Origin: an uncultured Roseburia sp.
Lineage (GTDB): Bacteria > Bacillota > Clostridia > Lachnospirales > Lachnospiraceae
DNA: 64,000 nt
Assembly (NCBI GenBank): GCA_910587865.1
Contig: CAJUNX010000018.1
Location: forward strand, 7,297 to 71,296
Direction: 5' to 3'
This document shows positions 45,101-52,492 of the stretch, piece by piece. The translations under genes and the position numbers were made by a program. The notes under the pieces are model-generated. The model worked only from the letters and a program-made list of their open reading frames with translations, was not told where the DNA came from and ran no database searches. The stretch's first letter is position 1. Each line of letters opens with the position of its first letter.

Positions 45101-47656
45101 ACCGTCAATGTTACCGTAGCTCCTACGGTAATCAACGTGTATTATCTCCTGGATGAGAACGGCCCGGATCATGTACCGGACAATATTCCGGATGTACAGG
45201 AATACCATGTGACATATGACGGAAACGGCGGAACGACGAAGATAGGCGAGGCATCTGTTACAGATCCGTCTGTTTATCCGGCAGGATATACACCGGTTTA
45301 TGCAGCGCCGGAGAATCAGTTTACAAAGGCAGATGCTGTATTTGCATACTGGAAGATTGTCGGGACAGACAAGATAATCCAGGCAGAAGAAATCTTTGAG
45401 ATGGCGGCTCCGGGAGCGGATATGACTCTGGTTGCGCAGTGGAAGCAGCTGACGGTCAATAAGAACGCCGGAATGCCGACGGATGCCGATGGAAATGAAA
45501 AAGATGTTTTTGAGTTAAACGATGAGATTCCGTTCACGATTGTAGTGAAAAACAGCGGTGATGTGGCGCTGCAGAATGTGGTGGTCACGGATGAACTGGA
45601 AGGCGCTGTGATCGATGGAGGCAGCGGATACACAGTGACGGATAATACGGCTGTGATTGCTTCCCTGGCTGCAGGAGCGGAAGTGACTGTAAATGCGCAC
45701 TATGTGGTGACGGAAGATGAGATCGGAAGGAATGATATTACCAATACCGCAAAAGCGGAGGCGGAAGGAACCATAGGAAGCGACACTACTGACCCGATCC
45801 CGATGGATGAGGTTGACAAGCAGCTTACGGTGACAAAAGAAGTGACAAACGAGGATGAGGCAACCGGAACCGACGCTCAGGGCAATCAGGCATTTACCGC
45901 AGGCGATACGATTGAGTTTGCAATTACGGTGAAAAATACCGGAAACCAGACGCTTAAGGATATCGTGGTGGAGGATACGCTTGACGGCGCAAAGATTACC
46001 GGAGGAAATCTGCTGACAAACCTCTTTAACAGACTTGTATCCGGCTATACCGTGGAAGACGGAAAAGCTGTGATTGCATCTTTAAAGCCGGGCGAGAGCA
46101 TTACGGTAACGGCGACATATGTCGTGAAAGAGGCGGATCTTGGCAATCCGAACTTCAGGAATACGGTAACGGCAACGGCAGGGGATAATACGCCGGGTAC
46201 CGGTACGACAGATCCGATTCCGGTGGAGGAGAAGAATCCGGAGTACACGCTGACCAAACAGATCGTGGACGCGAAGGATGAGTATGCACCGGGAGAAGAA
46301 ATTGTATATACGATTGTTGTAACGAATACCGGAAATCAGACATTGACAGAGGTGGAAGTAACGGATCACCTTCCGGTCGTGTTTGACGAAGAACAGTTAG
46401 AAGCAGAAAGCGCAGAAGTAATAGCTGCGGATGAAAACGGTGTAACCGTAAGATTTGACGAGATTGGAATTGGCGAGACAAAGACACTTACGGCGACCTA
46501 TACCGTAACGGAAGCAGATGTATTGTACGGATCTGTTACAAATGTAGCGACTGCAGCCGGAAAAGATCCTGAGGATAAACCGGTGGATCCGAAAGATCCG
46601 GACGATGGAGAAGTGACGACGGACACCGTAGACCCGGTAACGGACTACACCGTAACCAAGACCATCACCAACCCGCAGCCGCAGTACAACGTGGGCGACA
46701 CGATCCGGTACGCGATCACGGTAGCAAGTCAGGCGAACATCACGCTTGAAAATGTGGTTGTGACCGACCAGCTGACCGACGCGACGGGCGTGGTAACCTT
46801 TACGGAAGTAAACGGTGCGACAGTAAACGCTGACAACACCGTGACGATCGCGGCACTCGCACCGGGGGCAACGGTAACCCTGAACTGTGAGTACACGATC
46901 ACGAGAGAGGATGCCGGAAGAAACATCATCAACACGGCATCGGCAACTACGGATCCGGTCGTGCCGACCGATCCGGAGAATCCTGATCCGATCGATCCGG
47001 GCGAGGAAGAATCCGACCCGACCGATCCGGCAGTGATTGAGAACCTTTATAACTTAACGATCCACTATGTATACGCAGCCGGCAGAACGGCAGCGCCCGA
47101 CGTGACGGCGCAGTTCCTGGCAGGTGAGACCTTCACCTACGATTCACCGGCCATCGACGGATACACACCGGACTACGCGTTCTTACGGAGCAGCGCGGAG
47201 GGTATGCCTGCAAGGGATGTGGAGCTGACCGTGGTCTACACGGCGATCCCCGGACCGGCAGTATACGTACCGGGCACACCGGTGATTCCGGGCGTGCCGC
47301 CGACACCGGTTCCGATCGCTGACGCGCCGGCAGCCATAGCGGCATTACCGGTACCTGCAGGAACCGCGGTTCCGGTGATTCCGGTCATCACGATTCCCGA
47401 CGATCCGGTACCGTTAGCGGGCGGAGAAATCACGGCGGACGATGAGGAAGACGACGTGGTAATCGTACCGGTGGACGATCCGGAAGTACCGCTTGCGGGA
47501 CCTGGCGACATGCATCACTGCTGTATCCTGCACTTCCTGCTGATGCTCGCAGCGGTGGTTGTATACATGTTCTATTCGGATGACATGAGAAGAAGACAGA
47601 AAAAGATCGCCGGGCTTACCGATGAGTACGGCCGGGAGACCATGAAAAGAAGATAG
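39101..47656 (+). CDS. Giant repeat-containing surface adhesin (2851 residues)
   Basis: An extracellular protein with signal sequence (residues 1-34) and a Glu/Thr/Ser-rich stalk (about 45-165). A beta domain with PEGALPAGATVTVTV follows (170-300). InlB-type repeats with Y..F.GW..D pattern lie at about 380-460 and 640-800. DUF11-like modules (GDTISYQIVVTNTGE type) occur at about 835, 1262, 1407, 1527, 1650, 2118, 2244, 2380 and 2514, MBG/YDG-like modules at 960-1250, another InlB repeat at 2035-2116, and MucBP-like modules at 1785 and 2647. A proline-rich linker leads to VPLAGPGDMHHCC, a membrane helix and a long basic tail; there is no LPXTG. AAGGAGG precedes the ATG. Mucus or host-surface binding is likely but inferred. 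Confidence 0.9.
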   Translation: MRKNAKRWIAFLLAVIMVATTCMYQSDLFLWATGDSGAVEDTAVTPAEETQVVTLPGNTETAVSTDMPTDVAGTDQAVENPAEPMVGSETPPVGTEAGGQPEDVASEAETGSGEETASTEAPSEETESAEEAVSTEEPEEGTESTEETASTEEPEIAEPEEEPKTEEKPAQTLTAVAEDGATVTVTAPEGALPAGATVTVTVMDPASVRQLIEDAVAADGKTVVSLKVYDVTLWDQDGNEIQPDESVKVTIQGADIQSESADVYHVKDEGNVEKLADSVDADRAEFETTGFSPMVLVETDESDEAVPFAEVSGTEITLETGESVTIECNKKGAHRHEAGKSEHPDIAGVTSGNAGKSYKHTITAGNTPGETYVTCCGTNYKVTVVPAVQKYNVNWYINGESVKTTTVRAGEKPVYGDTPKHSFIPDAEFMGWSTEQVGEKNVSYMAEADLPAVTADVNYYAVFTSLAYFYFVLPGKSNTSGNSDDYMYAGTGSIIVVDGVNSGTRWYTGNERNVEDYILTPPSDEAIRTGLSKYYDGNGGRDKYDPNWSYTINWTTYVAASNATGYDGSYLSNNNCIHVDSSITVDKNTTATVMYTVVRPDTTLAQSKEHAKNTGVEINSTVNESDRITTDGYTYDRIITNNGVEYTFDGWYTDSTYTTKAPDYITVTKNEHFYARYIASPYTLTYNANEGTFSDQTTGTKTGKYENGKLVRLIQAPTRDGYVFAGWLRSDDDSVISAGTTSITMPNQDLTLTAQWIDGRADATIVFNRGEHGAFNDPGKEQITYELKVGDPFPVVPEITADPGWRFTGWSPELPGTDAVVTEDKTYTAQFRELLPGVSVVKTITSTGTAPNGGYWVGDTISYQIVVTNTGERKLQDIAIRDIMTGATGSISNINGAAWNEAEKTFTVSEIAIDKTAIITYDYVIQKDDAGKEIENTASAEDIEDKKEENPDPIEILNPETLTIVSKSDTKDYTGQLQTISGFESGEVSVGGKTGIPVTATDGTTYYVVGPTASVSGTNVGDYTNEITNKDGAYVVDAEGRAVPDGRFVIGYREGILTINKASMADTLKLTGTDVIVTYDGEAHAAGTAVVTKNDVPVTDPSLKIEYRRAATDTEAPGEWTTDPSAITATDAGTVTIDVRVSSSNYSDTQEKTQTITINKRNLVLTSATLEKVYDGKELTNDGAAVTANEGTDEGWAKEEDKLAADAYEFSGGQTLVGSSENTFAIKDDQKKADIEKNYNLTLIPGTLTVTDKDKDNKPVDDGLVITKEHTPSVNDDGKFRVGDTVTFQITVTNIYKDAKDVTLTEIPGVEFAGMADSGNAVTKFFSGVKAFFTGEKGETHTINLAGGETRTVEATYVITEADIVKGSFTNTVFATMTDSEGKDREYKATDTVGNGTDKTEFEKPDAHITLTKTVVDQKNVYEPGDTVTYQIKAVNNGNLTLENIHVEDELVGKTGDNAWTIDQIAPGETKDLGTVTYTVKDTDASEEQSSTLTNTASVFEKNITYGETIVPLTCVDGTARVSIAQNNPSLAIIKEVNRGEDGNGKAGDFAVGEEIPYTITVTNNGSVTVNNITVEDTLVGAVGDNAISVGTLAPGAFETVEVTYEVTEADVIAGSVVNTAAASGTTAAGEPVSAGRAECTVDTAALNTDFTVSKQIVDKKDEYKVGETIQYQITVTSQANVTLTDLKVTDQLTNADGTVTFGTLPEGVRVDGNDPKALIIETLAPAGESGDTVTINCSYTPARDDAGKEIGNTATVTAAVPTQTGTEEKIVNASSDKAQIEKLYQLTIRYVYEDGSEAADKVVAQYLAGETYTYTSPDIAGYTPDLTVVKSVGTGMPKHDVVVTVTYTANDQTYTVNYLEAGANEVLHDPAENKSAKFDQVIDGSREAILIDGYEFDHADPASLTVGTDNTKNVINVYYTKRADLHYEIHYYYDGTEAEDQNVVVNDAIFDAEIPYEANLTGQHDGKSYVLDYAAKTQGQSETRIAWVTGDTTKTVQKETVNVTVAPTVINVYYLLDENGPDHVPDNIPDVQEYHVTYDGNGGTTKIGEASVTDPSVYPAGYTPVYAAPENQFTKADAVFAYWKIVGTDKIIQAEEIFEMAAPGADMTLVAQWKQLTVNKNAGMPTDADGNEKDVFELNDEIPFTIVVKNSGDVALQNVVVTDELEGAVIDGGSGYTVTDNTAVIASLAAGAEVTVNAHYVVTEDEIGRNDITNTAKAEAEGTIGSDTTDPIPMDEVDKQLTVTKEVTNEDEATGTDAQGNQAFTAGDTIEFAITVKNTGNQTLKDIVVEDTLDGAKITGGNLLTNLFNRLVSGYTVEDGKAVIASLKPGESITVTATYVVKEADLGNPNFRNTVTATAGDNTPGTGTTDPIPVEEKNPEYTLTKQIVDAKDEYAPGEEIVYTIVVTNTGNQTLTEVEVTDHLPVVFDEEQLEAESAEVIAADENGVTVRFDEIGIGETKTLTATYTVTEADVLYGSVTNVATAAGKDPEDKPVDPKDPDDGEVTTDTVDPVTDYTVTKTITNPQPQYNVGDTIRYAITVASQANITLENVVVTDQLTDATGVVTFTEVNGATVNADNTVTIAALAPGATVTLNCEYTITREDAGRNIINTASATTDPVVPTDPENPDPIDPGEEESDPTDPAVIENLYNLTIHYVYAAGRTAAPDVTAQFLAGETFTYDSPAIDGYTPDYAFLRSSAEGMPARDVELTVVYTAIPGPAVYVPGTPVIPGVPPTPVPIADAPAAIAALPVPAGTAVPVIPVITIPDDPVPLAGGEITADDEEDDVVIVPVDDPEVPLAGPGDMHHCCILHFLLMLAAVVVYMFYSDDMRRRQKKIAGLTDEYGRETMKRR

Positions 47657-47762
47657 TGCGGGACGAGACACACGGATCCTGTAAAACGGATGACACGGCG
47701 GGGGAATTTCTCCCGCCTGCCTCCGCATTACCGGACAGCGGAAACACAAGAAAGGACGACAT

Positions 47763-47951
47763 ATGTGGTACGATTTATTTGAAACCCTGCACCAGAGCAT
47801 GGGGATGCATTTTTGGGACCTGCCGGCAGCCATTGCGGGCGTGGTGCTCATCATCATGCTGGTGGTGCACAACATCAACCAGAAGAAACGTGAAAACCGC
47901 TTTGAGGAGAAGCTGGGCGGTTCGGCGGAACCGATGGGGAAGAGCTCATAG
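47763..47951 (+). CDS. Small membrane protein A downstream of adhesin
   Basis: A 62-residue protein with one membrane helix (FWDLPAAIAGVVLIIMLVVHN, about 17-37) and a charged cytoplasmic tail (NQKKRENRFEEKLG). AAAGGACG lies just upstream. It resembles the next small gene in layout (WDL-A-x-helix-KKxE), so the two are probably paralogues. Being in the adhesin transcript, it may help localise or anchor it. Confidence 0.75.
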   Translation: MWYDLFETLHQSMGMHFWDLPAAIAGVVLIIMLVVHNINQKKRENRFEEKLGGSAEPMGKSS

Positions 47952-47981
47952 CATTCATACTATGCAGGAAGGAGAAAACAG

Positions 47982-48173
47982 ATGTCATATATTTTTGAGC
48001 ACACCGTACTCGGCTTTTGCTGGTGGGATCTGATCGCGGCCCTGATTCTGGCTGCGGTGATTGCACTGTTTGTGTGGAAGCACCATGAGATGAAAAAACA
48101 GGAACGTGACCTGGAGGATCAGGTGTCCGGAATCTACGCGAATGATACGGTAAAAATAGACGGACAGTCCTAA
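47982..48173 (+). CDS. Small membrane protein B downstream of adhesin
   Basis: A 63-residue protein with one helix (WWDLIAALILAAVIALFVWK, about 14-33) and a charged tail (KKQERDLEDQVSG). GAAGGAG lies 8 bases upstream of the ATG, 30 bases after protein A. The shared WDL start of the helix and the basic/acidic tail suggest common origin with protein A. It is followed by a strong terminator. Confidence 0.75.
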   Translation: MSYIFEHTVLGFCWWDLIAALILAAVIALFVWKHHEMKKQERDLEDQVSGIYANDTVKIDGQS

Positions 48174-48192
48174 ACATAAAATAAGGAAGAAA

Positions 48193-48236
48193 AAGGCCGC
48201 TTTGGCGATGGAAACCGTCGCGAAGCGGCCTTTTTT
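48193..48236 (+). terminator. Terminator of the adhesin operon
   Basis: AAGGCCGCTT (48193-48202) pairs with AAGCGGCCTT (48223-48232), with an inner GCGA/TCGC stem, followed by six T. The 16 bases of the right arm (CCGTCGCGAAGCGGCC) are repeated exactly at 48256-48271 and again followed by T residues. Confidence 0.92.
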
Positions 48237-48292
48237 GTCCCTCATTTGGCATGCGAGCCGTCGCGAAGCGGCCGTTTTTCCAAGGATCATAT

Positions 48293-48495
48293 GTTATGAT
48301 GTTGGGGTCAAAAGCATCTGATCCCATGATGCCTTCGGATTTCTGCGCGTTTCACACTCCTGAAATCTGAAAAACATTCAAAATCCGCTCATTTTCCTGT
48401 GGAAAACAGCTGCTTTCTCATGTTTGGCGGGTCATAAAGTCATGCTTTTTCACGCCTGCGTGAAACACATGACCTTTTGACCCTGGTATCATGTT
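48293..48495. repeat. MITE-like structured intergenic element
   Basis: Imperfect terminal inverted repeats of 22 bases (48293-48314 and 48474-48495) share a perfect GGGTCAAAAG/CTTTTGACCC core. Inside are nested perfect stems: GCATC/GATGC near 48314-48332, and GTCATG/CATGAC enclosing TTTCACGC/GCGTGAAA at about 48439-48473. No coding frame is convincing. The rest of the 48174-48750 gap (48496-48750) is AT-rich and holds only the leader of the next gene. Confidence 0.6.
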
Positions 48496-48750
48496 ATTTT
48501 TTATCACTTTATCAGGGAAAATATTGCGGCAAATTGTCTTTTATGTTATTCTTACTACATCTGAATCATATCTGATACGGATTCTTTTCTCAAATGTCAT
48601 TATTCGATATGTACAGGTGGCTGTGTCGGCATTCCTGTTTCCATTTTTTTGTAAAAGTCCGCCCATGTTTCCCAAACGGGCTGAACGAACGATTACTTTA
48701 TATTGAAGATCACAAATTAAGGAAAGGAAAAACTCAAAGGAAAAACTTAT

Positions 48751-49713
48751 ATGGAATCAACAGCCATGCACAATATTTATGACAAGATTTTCAAGAAGAT
48801 TCTGACATTATCGTCCGGTTCTGTGATTCGTCTGATCAATGGACTGTTTGAGACTGATTATCCCACGGACAGCACGGTCACTTACAACTGGACGGAATTT
48901 CACGATGACAGACTGCGCCGCACGCTTGCCGATACGATTCTGACAATCGGCGGAACCGACAGTTACCATCTGGAAGCGCAGTCATCAGTCGACGACACGA
49001 TTATTTTCCGCGTGTTCGAGTACAGCTTCGGGCATGCAAACCGGATGCGCATGACGTCGGACGGAATGTTCTGTCTGAGATTCCCGGAGCCGAAAATCAT
49101 TTATCTCTATTATCAGAACGAGGTTCCGGATCTCTACACACTGAAACTGGATTTCGGCAGTCAGGGAACATTTGACTATAATGTCCCTGCCCTGAAATTC
49201 CTGGAAACCACCGCGGAAGAACTGAACCGGAAAAATATGGTGATCCTGATCCCGTTTTATCTTCTGAAACTCCGTAAATCGATTGAGACAGCACGCACGC
49301 CGGAAAATCTTGAAGCATTGAAAAGTCTGATCCTGAATGATATAATCGGAAGTATCAGTAAAAACCTTGAGGCCGGAAACATAACGCAGAATGATGCACA
49401 AAAACTGCGCCAGCTGACGCTCATGCTTTACCGGCATCTGTACGCTCACTATGAAGAAATGGAGGCGGTGAATGATATGACAGACGAATCGTTGATACTG
49501 GATATTGACATTATCGAGGAAAAATATGAGACGAAGATTCAGAAGCTTCATGAACTGGAGCAACAGCATGTCAAACGTGAAAAACAGCTGGACGAGGAAA
49601 TCCGGGGCCTCGCAAACGAAAACCGGAAGCTGGGGGAGTCAATTCAGGGCCTTATAAAGGAAAACCAGCAGCTGCGTGACATAATTGAGAAACTGCGCAG
49701 AGAATCTGATTGA
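48751..49713 (+). CDS. Rpn/PD-(D/E)XK nuclease-transposase family protein
   Basis: A 320-residue protein. The N-terminal nuclease fold shows HNIYDKIFKKILTLS, then ADTILTIGGTDSYHLEAQSS, where D and the E-x-Q motif match the PD-(D/E)XK active site of Rpn-type recombination-promoting nucleases. The C-terminal 80 residues are a strong coiled coil with leucine/lysine/glutamate heptads (KIQKLHELEQQHVKREKQLD). AAGGAAAA precedes the ATG at 48751; the ATG at 48766 is an alternative. These proteins are often multicopy and genome-mobile. Confidence 0.82.
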   Translation: MESTAMHNIYDKIFKKILTLSSGSVIRLINGLFETDYPTDSTVTYNWTEFHDDRLRRTLADTILTIGGTDSYHLEAQSSVDDTIIFRVFEYSFGHANRMRMTSDGMFCLRFPEPKIIYLYYQNEVPDLYTLKLDFGSQGTFDYNVPALKFLETTAEELNRKNMVILIPFYLLKLRKSIETARTPENLEALKSLILNDIIGSISKNLEAGNITQNDAQKLRQLTLMLYRHLYAHYEEMEAVNDMTDESLILDIDIIEEKYETKIQKLHELEQQHVKREKQLDEEIRGLANENRKLGESIQGLIKENQQLRDIIEKLRRESD

Positions 49714-49790
49714 GAGACTGTGCAGAGAACCGGCCGGGCCGGAATCAGGGGCCGCCATGAAATAACGTCTGAACGGATCAGGAGGAAGAA

Positions 49791-51713
49791 ATGCTGTCAG
49801 TACTGCTCGTAGCAATCAATGCAAAATATATTCATTCCAATCTGGCGGTGTACAGTCTGCGCGCTTATGCAGACAGATATCTCACAGAGACGGCGGACAT
49901 CCGGATCGGGGAATATACGATCAATCAGCCTCTCCGTGAGATTCTTGCGAAATTATATTTGGAAAAGCCGGATGTGCTCTGCTTTTCCTGCTATATCTGG
50001 AATATTACATATGCGCAGGAGCTGGCGGAGGAATTTCATAAACTGTGCCCGCAGGTCCCGATATGGATGGGCGGACCTGAGGTGTCCTATGAAGCCGGGG
50101 CATTTTTACGGCAGCATCCTGCGGTAACGGGAGTCATGGCGGGGGAAGGGGAGCAGACCTTTCTGGAGCTGTGCGAATACTATGCAGGGATCCGAAATAC
50201 GTGGGAGACATCACCCGGGAGAGCGGAGAGCGGCAAAAAACCGCCCGGGAGAGCAGAGGAAATAACGGTTGCAGAAGCAGCTGACAGGCAGCCGGAATCT
50301 GTGTCCGGTCCTGGGAAGATTGCGGGACTTATTTACCGTGACGGGGAGGAGATCCGCATTACCAGAGAGCGCGGGGCGCTTGATATGGACCGCCTGCCGT
50401 TCTGCTATGGGGATCCGAAGGAGTTTTCCAACCGCATCGTCTACTATGAATCGAGCCGCGGTTGTCCGTTTCGATGCAGCTACTGTCTGTCTTCCGTGGA
50501 AAAATGTCTTCGGTTCCGTAGCATGGAACTGGTGGAGCGGGAGCTGTTGTACTTTCTTGAAAACCGGACGCCGCAGGTAAAGTTTGTGGACCGCACCTTT
50601 AACTGCATGCCGGAGCGTGCGATGCGTATATGGAGGTTCATCAGAGAGCATGATAATGGTGTGACCAATTTCCATTTCGAGATCGCGGCGGATCTGATGA
50701 CGGATGAAATGTCAGATCTGCTTGAGGGGATGCGGCCCGGACAGATCCAGTTTGAGATCGGCGTGCAGTCCGCAAATCCGGCCACGATCGCCGAAATCAG
50801 GCGTACCATGCACCTGGAACGGGTAAAAGAGATTGCGGGCAGGCTTTTGGATGTGGGGAGGATCCATATACATCTGGATCTGATCGCAGGTCTTCCTTTT
50901 GAGGGGCCGGAATCGTTTGCAGCATCCTTTGACGAGATCTATGCGGTGAAGCCCGATCAGCTGCAGCTGGGATTTCTCAAGGTGCTCAAAGGATCATACC
51001 TGTATGAGCATCGGGAAGAGTACGGTATCCTGTGTCAGAGCAGTCCGCCGTATGAAGTGATGGAGACAGCCTGGCTGACCTACGGGGAGCTTCTGCGTAT
51101 CCGGCAGGCGGAGGAGATGCTGGAGATTTACTACAACAGCGGACAGTATGTGGTTTCCATGAAGCTGTTGGAGACGCAGTATCAGAGTCCGTTTGTGATG
51201 TACCAAAAGCTGGGAGCATTCTGTGACATAAACGGATATTCCGATATGAGCCATTCGCGCATCCGGCGGGCGGAGATTCTTTTGGAATTTGTGCGGCGGG
51301 AAACACCAGGTGTTTTTGATTTATTAAAAGAAGGATTAATTATTGATCTGTACGGCAGAGAAAATTGCAGGAGCCGGCCGGACTGGGCGGATGATCCGGC
51401 GGAGTGGAAAGACATATCCAGGAGCATCTGCGGCAGGGACAGACAGCAGCATGTGGAGCGTGTTCATTACCGCTTTCCGGACAGGAAGACAAGAACGCTT
51501 CGGGCGCTGCCGGCGCGGCAGGAGGAACCGCTGTATGTGAGATTCGACTATTCCTCGAGGGATCCGGTGAGCGGACAGGTGTTTTGGGAGTACTGTACGG
51601 GTGAGCAGACAGGCGTTTTGGGAGTACTGCACCGGGTAAGCGACAGCGGTTTGCCGGAGTATGCGGCGGACGGAAAAGAAAAGACGATCCGGCGCGGGAA
51701 GACGCAGAGATGA
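49791..51713 (+). CDS. B12-binding-domain radical SAM protein
   Basis: A 640-residue enzyme. Residues 1-120 form a cobalamin-binding-type Rossmann domain (NLAVYSLRAYAD, GGPEVSYEAGAFL). The 4Fe-4S cluster motif is C225, C229 and C232 in GCPFRCSYC, followed by a SAM barrel (KFVDRTFN, IGVQSANPATIAEIRR). The C-terminal region resembles DUF4080. GGAGGAAGAA precedes the ATG. The final 37 or so residues arise from a disturbed, partly duplicated 3' end and probably are not ancestral. The reaction is unknown. Confidence 0.88.
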   Translation: MLSVLLVAINAKYIHSNLAVYSLRAYADRYLTETADIRIGEYTINQPLREILAKLYLEKPDVLCFSCYIWNITYAQELAEEFHKLCPQVPIWMGGPEVSYEAGAFLRQHPAVTGVMAGEGEQTFLELCEYYAGIRNTWETSPGRAESGKKPPGRAEEITVAEAADRQPESVSGPGKIAGLIYRDGEEIRITRERGALDMDRLPFCYGDPKEFSNRIVYYESSRGCPFRCSYCLSSVEKCLRFRSMELVERELLYFLENRTPQVKFVDRTFNCMPERAMRIWRFIREHDNGVTNFHFEIAADLMTDEMSDLLEGMRPGQIQFEIGVQSANPATIAEIRRTMHLERVKEIAGRLLDVGRIHIHLDLIAGLPFEGPESFAASFDEIYAVKPDQLQLGFLKVLKGSYLYEHREEYGILCQSSPPYEVMETAWLTYGELLRIRQAEEMLEIYYNSGQYVVSMKLLETQYQSPFVMYQKLGAFCDINGYSDMSHSRIRRAEILLEFVRRETPGVFDLLKEGLIIDLYGRENCRSRPDWADDPAEWKDISRSICGRDRQQHVERVHYRFPDRKTRTLRALPARQEEPLYVRFDYSSRDPVSGQVFWEYCTGEQTGVLGVLHRVSDSGLPEYAADGKEKTIRRGKTQR

Positions 51714-51752
51714 CAGCCAGAGTATGAATAAACGGGAGAGCGGGAAAATAAA

Positions 51753-52484
51753 TTGTTAGAGGATTATGTGGTAATTGATCTGGAAATGACCGGGCTGAGA
51801 GTGAAGACGGATGTGATTCTCGAGGTGGGGGCAGTCCGCGTGCGGCAGTGCAGGGCGGCGGACACGTTTTCTGCCCTGCTTCGCACGGAGAATCCGATTC
51901 CCGGGGAGGTGAGCTCGCTGACCGGGATTACCGGTGAGATGGCGCAAAAAGGCAGGGACCCGGAAGAGGCGATGGCGGATTTTTTTGCCTTTCTCGGGGA
52001 CGACCCGCTTGTAGGTCAGAATATCATCTTTGACTACAGCTTTTTAAAGCAGTGGTCGGTAAATCATGATTTTATTTTTGAAAGAAATGCTGTGGATACG
52101 CTGAAAATCGCCAGGCATTTTCTGGAAGAGGGACAGAAGAAGGATTTGGAAAGTCTGTGCGCGCATTTTTCGATCGACAGGAAACATGCGCACCGTGCGC
52201 TGGATGACGCACTGGCGACCTGGAGGCTGTTTGAATGTCTGAAGGCCGCATACGGAAAAACGGAAGAAGCGCTGTTTACACCCCGGCCTCTGTACTGCAA
52301 AGTGAAAAAACAGATGCCTGTAACCCCTCGTCAGCTGGCTTATCTGAAAAAATATGCACAGTACTACGGGATCGAACTGCCGCCGCATCCGGAGCGGATG
52401 ATGCGCAGTGACGCCTCACGTCTCACGGATCGTCTGATTGTACAGTACGGCAGGCTGCCGAAGGAGAAGAGCGGGGCAGGGTAA
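51753..52484 (+). CDS. DnaQ-like 3'-5' exonuclease (DEDDh)
   Basis: A 243-residue protein. YVVIDLEMTGL contributes the first Asp and Glu, GQNIIFDYSFL the second Asp, and HRALDDALAT the His and last Asp of the DEDDh active site. The last 60 residues include MPVTPRQLAYLKKYAQYYGI, seen in standalone DnaQ-type proteins of Clostridia. It starts with TTG at 51753; the next ATG would remove the catalytic Asp. It may be a proofreading-type or repair nuclease. Confidence 0.9.
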   Translation: MLEDYVVIDLEMTGLRVKTDVILEVGAVRVRQCRAADTFSALLRTENPIPGEVSSLTGITGEMAQKGRDPEEAMADFFAFLGDDPLVGQNIIFDYSFLKQWSVNHDFIFERNAVDTLKIARHFLEEGQKKDLESLCAHFSIDRKHAHRALDDALATWRLFECLKAAYGKTEEALFTPRPLYCKVKKQMPVTPRQLAYLKKYAQYYGIELPPHPERMMRSDASRLTDRLIVQYGRLPKEKSGAG

Positions 52485-52492
52485 AGCCGGTG

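Noticed and set aside
39128..47511. Many minus-strand frames of 60-150 codons inside the adhesin gene
   Set aside because: They are shadows caused by the repetitive coding sequence and lack recognisable domains or start sites.
47500..47656. LPXTG-type sortase signal at the adhesin C-terminus
   Set aside because: No LPXTG or close variant is present; only VPLAG before the membrane helix.
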